A stretch of DNA of 64,000 bases from Siphonodentalium dalli. Taxonomy: Eukaryota; Mollusca; Scaphopoda; Gadilida; Siphonodentaliidae. The notes below the pieces were generated by a model. It did no database searches and was not told where the DNA came from. It saw nothing but the letters and a program-made list of their open reading frames with translations. Below, piece after piece: positions 59,943 through 64,000 of this stretch; positions within the stretch are counted from its first letter, which is position 1; each line of letters begins with the position of its first letter. The stretch is from assembly GCA_032622095.1 (NCBI GenBank), contig CP136066.1:230582961-230646960 (forward strand), read 5' to 3'. The translations under genes and the position numbers were made by a program.

Positions 59943-60660
59943 TCCCCCGCCAAATTGAAAATTTGCGGGTGATATAGGAATGGGTTCCGTCTGTCCGTCC
60001 GTTCGTCCGTCCGTCTGTCCTGAATTTGATCGAGTTAGAACTTGAACATATGTCTACGGATATCAAAGATATTTGGTATATGAGTTCACCTGACCGTTAC
60101 CTAGAATGCGTTCTCAAGCCAGGTCCGGCAGGATATTTTTACCAGAGTTATTGGACTTTGTTTATTATTTTTGTTGAATTTACCAAATAGCATATATAGA
60201 CGACGTCACAGGGCTCATTTCCACAAATCTCTATGGATTTCAAAGATATTTGGTATATGAGTTCACCTGACCATTACCTAGAACGAGTTTGCATGCCAGG
60301 TCCGGCCGGTTATTTTTACCGGAGTTATTGGACTTTGTTTATTATTTACCAAATAGCATATAGACAACGTCACAGGGCTCATTTCCACAAATGTCAACGG
60401 ATTTCAAAGATTTGTTTTATTTGTGTTCACATGATCAGTATCTAGAACGAGTTCGAAAACCAGGTCCGGCAGGATATTTTAAGCAGAGTTATTGGACATT
60501 GTTTATTTTTGTGTGTGCAAATGGACGACGTCACAGGGCTCATTTCCACAAATGTCAATGGATTTCAGAGATATTCGGTAAATGAGTTCACATGACCAGT
60601 ATCTAGAATGAGTTCGCAAACCAGGTCCGGCCGGTTATTTTAAGCAGAGTTATTGGACTT
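59943..60660. repeat. ~160-bp tandem repeat in the foldback centre
   Basis: After TATCCCCCGCCAAATTG and a GTCCGTCCGT run, about four units carry GGATTTCAAAGATATTTGG, CCAGGTCCGGC, GAGTTATTGGACTTTG and CACAGGGCTCATTTCCACAA. A stray unit is at about 60985-61060, and CGGCGGGGGATAC at about 61140 mirrors the start, suggesting a separate nested element. Confidence 0.7.
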
Positions 60661-60889
60661 TTTAAAATTTGTTACAATAATCTGCACTGGTGATTTCAAT
60701 TTCAACATCCATCAGGAGAAATATGTGTCCCAACTTGAAAACATCTTCAAAATACATCAATCTGTTGTGCAGCCGACACATATACTTGAAGGAACACTCG
60801 ACCTACTTCTCTCTAATATTAAAATGGACACACATGCTTTTCCAGTTCTGTACACAGACCACCATGTGATATGGGCTGTCAAGAAGTAA
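60660..60889 (+). pseudogene. Fragment of an APE-type endonuclease (EEP fold) domain
   Basis: About 75 codons with the C-terminal half pattern of LINE/Helentron endonucleases: CTGDFNFNI (catalytic Asp/Asn of GDFN), a Leu/Phe-rich helix, QPTHILEGTLDLLLSN, and TDHHV in the position of the usual SDH. The N-terminal half with the catalytic Glu and the reverse transcriptase or helicase are missing, and it begins inside the tandem repeat. It is therefore a captured, probably dead fragment. Assignment is from motif memory. Confidence 0.5.
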
Positions 60890-61174
60890 AATGTCATTCT
60901 AAGAATATTTATGCATGATTATGGAGATATTGAGGTATATTTTATCAAATATATATTTTATTTAATTTTGCTCAAAATTTATATCAACGGATTTAAAAGA
61001 GTTTTGGTATATTTGTTCCCATGACTAGTACCTAAAATGAGTTCGCGAGCCTGGCTTTTTGACAAAATCCCACCTCTTATTTACCACGTACTGAGAACGT
61101 AAACTTTATTGAGAATGCACTTCCCCAACTGCACATTTCGGCGGGGGATACCGCCGTCTCCGACGGCTTGTTGT

Positions 61175-61690
61175 GTTTGATGCACCAACTAATGGCTAAA
61201 ATGTAGACAGTCATTTAATCTTATTAATGGTACTCAATCCGATTAAGCACCCCTAAATTACTATTTCTTTGGCTTCAGGGGTAAAACATATTTGATTCGA
61301 GTCGAGGAACCCATCCATCAAAGCTCAGAGTGATGAGATATTGATTTTTGAAGTTTGTAATTTTCTCGAGATGTGTACTGATAATTGCCACAGAAACACT
61401 TATTCAAACGGACGAAGGTGGATAACTAAAAATAAATGGTAATACTAACGCAATTTTGACTGAGAACATCCTTTTGACGGCGTGTTCTGTGCCACAAACA
61501 ATAGATGTAAAAAAAATTGATATCTGATCACTCTGAGCGTTGATGGGTAGGTTCGTCGACTCGAATCAATTATTTTTTACCCCCGAAGTCAAAGAAATAG
61601 TAATTTAGGGGTGCTTAATCGGATTGAGAACCATTAATAAGATTAAATGACTGTCTACATTTTAGCCATTAGTTGGTGCATCAAACACAA
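61175..61690. mobile_element. Inverted-repeat element nested in the foldback centre
   Basis: GTGTTTGATGCACCAACTAA and TTAGTTGGTGCATCAAACAC are perfect ends; arms of about 160 bp with TAGACAGTCATTTAATCTTA also pair. It abuts the right foldback arm. Confidence 0.75.
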
Positions 61691-62485
61691 TAACAAGACC
61701 ACTGCATTATATGAGTAGTGACTCACGATTAATGTTTCTGGCTCTATCACCCTATAACCGATGGCCTTTATTCGGGTGGGTAAAGTCTATGGGGTGAGGT
61801 ACATTTTGGAATGGCTCCCTTTGTAAAATGTATTAACGCAGTTAAGTTCAGATAATGACTATTTCCATTGTCGTGAATGTGATTTCGCTGTAGTTGGCTA
61901 AAATGTCCATGCTATGACATCATTCACTGAGGAGGGCTATAGCCCACCTAGGCTGATTGAGGAGGGTTGGTCTTAGCCCGCCCTGATTTCTGAGATTGCC
62001 AGCCCTGGAAAGCCCATAACTCCGAAGGCCCGATTCTCCGAAACCCCATAATTCCGAAGGCCCGATTCTCCGAAAGCCCGATTCTCCGAAAGCCTTTAAC
62101 TCCGAGGGCCCGATTCTCCGAAGGCCCGATTCTCCGAAAATCCAAAATGAACTAGAATGCACTCAAAACACCCCCATGTAGTCGAACATGCGCATAGCGA
62201 AGGGTATATGCTTATAGCAGGGGACCACATGTTTCACGGTTAGACACATTGCACCCAAACCAACGCATATACCAGTGGTGGTATCAAGCCCGGAAATAAG
62301 GTGCCTGACATTTGCCGAATGAGGTCCCCAGAGGGTGAATTTAGAGATATTACCCCGCATAGCGGCTAGCATCACCAAATTCACCCTTGCTAGGGGACCT
62401 AATTCTGTTCAGACATTGATCGGGTAGGGTTCAGTAGTCCGAAGGTTCAGTCCGAAGGTTCACTAGTCATTCCATATATGTCGCA

Positions 62486-62765
62486 TTAGGGCGTTTAAAC
62501 GCCGTAATTAGGGCGTTTAAACGCCGTATTAGGGCGTTTAAACGCCGTAATAGGGCGTTTAAACGCCGTAATTAGGGCGTTTAAACGCCGTAATTAGGGC
62601 GTTTAAACGCCGTATTAGGGCGTTTAAACGCCGTAATAGGGCGTTTAAAGCCGTAATTAGGGCGTTTAAACGCCGTAATTAGGGCGTTTAAACGCCGTAA
62701 TTAGGGCGTTTAAACGCCGTATTAGGGCGTTTAAACGCCGTAATAGGGCGTTTAAACGCCGTAAT
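62486..62765. repeat. 22-bp satellite array, right arm
   Basis: About 13-14 units of AGGGCGTTTAAACGCCGTAA, the inverse of the left array; shorter by about a third. One unit has lost a base (GCGTTTAAAGCC). Confidence 0.95.
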
Positions 62766-63315
62766 TATTATTTTATTTGTGACGCTACAGTGCTTCCGTA
62801 ATATCAGGTTGAATAAATGATATTTAAGTTTTTATAAAATTATTTAATTTGATTTAGTTTAATAATGTGCATTGATAGATTATTGATGAAAATATTTAGC
62901 AAGCTGACCTTTTGTATTACCCATTGGCACCATCCCTCACTATTAACCGATGGCGACTCAAACCCCCATACCAAGAGTTCAGTGCATACCTACTACATAA
63001 TAGAAGCACCATTTAACCGTTTTATCCTATTATTGTGAAGAAAAATGATTCCAGGAAATAAATTACGGGCCTGGAAAAATTGTGCAAGCCGGGCTGATGA
63101 ACCACTCACCTACCCTTCACGCCTAGTGTTCGGAAAACATTACAGACCCCCCCCCCCCCCCCCCCCCGCCGCCGATGAACATGGCTTTTATTTGTTCGGG
63201 ACATAAACACCTTTTTGGACGTTGTAGTCATTATGACGAACATTATGGGACATAGAACGCCCGTAGAAATTATTTCAAGTATTAATCGAGCTATTTCGAT
63301 GCCGGGAAATTGGCT

Positions 63316-63672
63316 TTAACTGACCATTTGATTCACCGATTATATGTTATAGTGTCTTGATATACGGTTTTAATAACAATATATGCCATACAATATGATT
63401 AAAATACTATAAGTCATCAAAGTGCCATAGAAAAATAGAAAATAGCTGAAATCATAGAACACATTCCCCCGTTTCGCTCCCAGAATGCAGAGGAATTCAT
63501 ACTTAGATATATAAACTTTGCCGGCACCTCAACTAAACAAATTTTTCACAGTTTATTACACCGGATAATTTGATAATTCAATGTGTTGGACCTTCCTCCT
63601 TCCAATGATATATCATATGGCATACATTTTATATAATGTGATCCGAGGGTTCGAAAATGAAGAGGGTCTTTC
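63316..63672. mobile_element. Decayed family D element
   Basis: Keeps interior blocks (GTGTCTTGATATACGGTTTT, AATAACAATATATGCCATA) and the right end GGGTTCGAAAATGAAGAGGG; termini are mutated. A C-rich homopolymer lies at about 63147-63168. Confidence 0.55.
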
Positions 63673-63706
63673 ATATAGAACTTTAAGACAGGACGTTGAT
63701 ACTCAC

Positions 63707-63712
63707 GTATTT
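63707..63712 (-). CDS. Possible 6-bp micro-exon
   Basis: TGTACCTTAATGCAG, six bases AAATAC, then GTGAGTATC. Phase would allow (x)I. Joined straight after exon 1 it would create TAA, so it is either skipped, used with another exon, or false. Confidence 0.15.
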
Positions 63713-63806
63713 CTGCATTAAGGTACATCGTATGTGATACACACATTTCTGATCACAGTTTTCTGTGATGCGTCATTGTCACAAACAATATGTTTTGTAT
63801 ACTTAC

Positions 63807-63833
63807 AATACATCATGTATGGGTTGAAGTGAT
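63807..63833 (-). CDS. Micro-exon 1 (27 bp, phase 1-1), most 5' exon seen
   Basis: The acceptor CATCTATTTTGCAG and donor GTATT followed by GTAAGTATA enclose (x)HFNPYMMY. Phase 1 at both ends; found from splice signals alone. Earlier exons, including any start codon or signal peptide, would lie beyond the right edge of the window. Confidence 0.62.
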
Positions 63834-64000
63834 CTGCAAAATAGATGGGTATTCCACATTAAAACCAACGATCATGCATCTAAAATGCAGCTATAAAAAG
63901 AACACCGATTTTAAAGCTTGGTTGTATTTTCGCACGTATTTACAATAATTTTTTAGAAACACCAGCGCAGGCATTATAATATATTTTTTAAATATATGTT

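Larger units (their letters stand above)
58690..62800. mobile_element. 4.1-kb foldback element with 6-bp target duplication
   Basis: The termini TACGGAAGCACTGTAGCG and CGCTACAGTGCTTCCGTA are perfect inverted repeats, flanked on both sides by ATATCA (58684-58689 and 62801-62806). Arms of about 1.1-1.25 kb are near-identical and inverted: a 22-bp satellite array, then about 780 bp of unique arm (59157-59942 pairing with 61687-62485). The centre (59943-61686) holds other repeats and an endonuclease fragment. No transposase seen. Foldback (FB-like) is the best description; the superfamily is unknown. Confidence 0.85.

Noticed and set aside
1-64000. CRISPR array or bacterial operon
   Set aside because: Repeats are minisatellites and MITEs without unique spacers of constant length, and genes show eukaryotic splice sites.

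Overview
The window looks like AT-rich genomic DNA from an animal, probably a lophotrochozoan such as a mollusc. It has spliceosomal introns, an HtrL/YibB-family exon, a tRNA-derived SINE and very dense DNA-transposon debris (TTAA-flanked MITEs, foldback elements, minisatellites). The organism call is inference. Nothing bacterial or organellar is visible, and no ribosomal RNA or stand-alone tRNA gene is seen.

The only gene recognised by family is at the left edge on the + strand: the last coding exon of an HtrL_YibB-type protein (887-1686). Broken copies of the same locus lie just downstream (2097-2268) and at 10.6-10.9 kb.

The main signal is on the - strand. Small exons with good splice sites are scattered from 63.8 kb down to 10.1 kb. 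They are 18-180 bases long, every length is a multiple of three, and every one starts and ends in phase 1 (two bases complete a codon at the start, one base opens a codon at the end). I count 20 main candidates, numbered 1-20 in transcription order, totalling 1,023 coding bases over about 54 kb. Joined in order they stay open and make no stop at any junction. The larger exons encode Ala/Pro/Gly/Met-rich, low-complexity sequence. This is the architecture of a micro-exon gene; I do not recognise the protein. Nine exons (1, 2, 3, 11, 12, 16, 17, 19, 20) were found from splice sites alone. The others were found partly with the phase rule in mind, so they are weaker as independent evidence.

The commonest mobile element, called family A here, has TTAACCCTTTACCCAACA ends and TTAA target duplications (piggyBac-like). 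It carries an inner module, P, made of two 67-nt near-perfect palindromes. Three A copies interrupt exons 4, 5 and 10 of the micro-exon gene, each at a TTA-A in the same codon phase. Removing the element restores a phase 1-1 exon each time. Exons 4 and 5 look paralogous and are hit at the equivalent TTAA.

The right part holds a 1-kb minisatellite whose 20-bp unit is open in all six frames (57.0-58.1 kb) and a 4.1-kb foldback element flanked by ATATCA (58,690-62,800). The foldback has 22-bp satellite arrays in both arms and an endonuclease fragment in its centre. Most of the remaining sequence is intron or intergenic DNA filled with smaller inverted-repeat elements.
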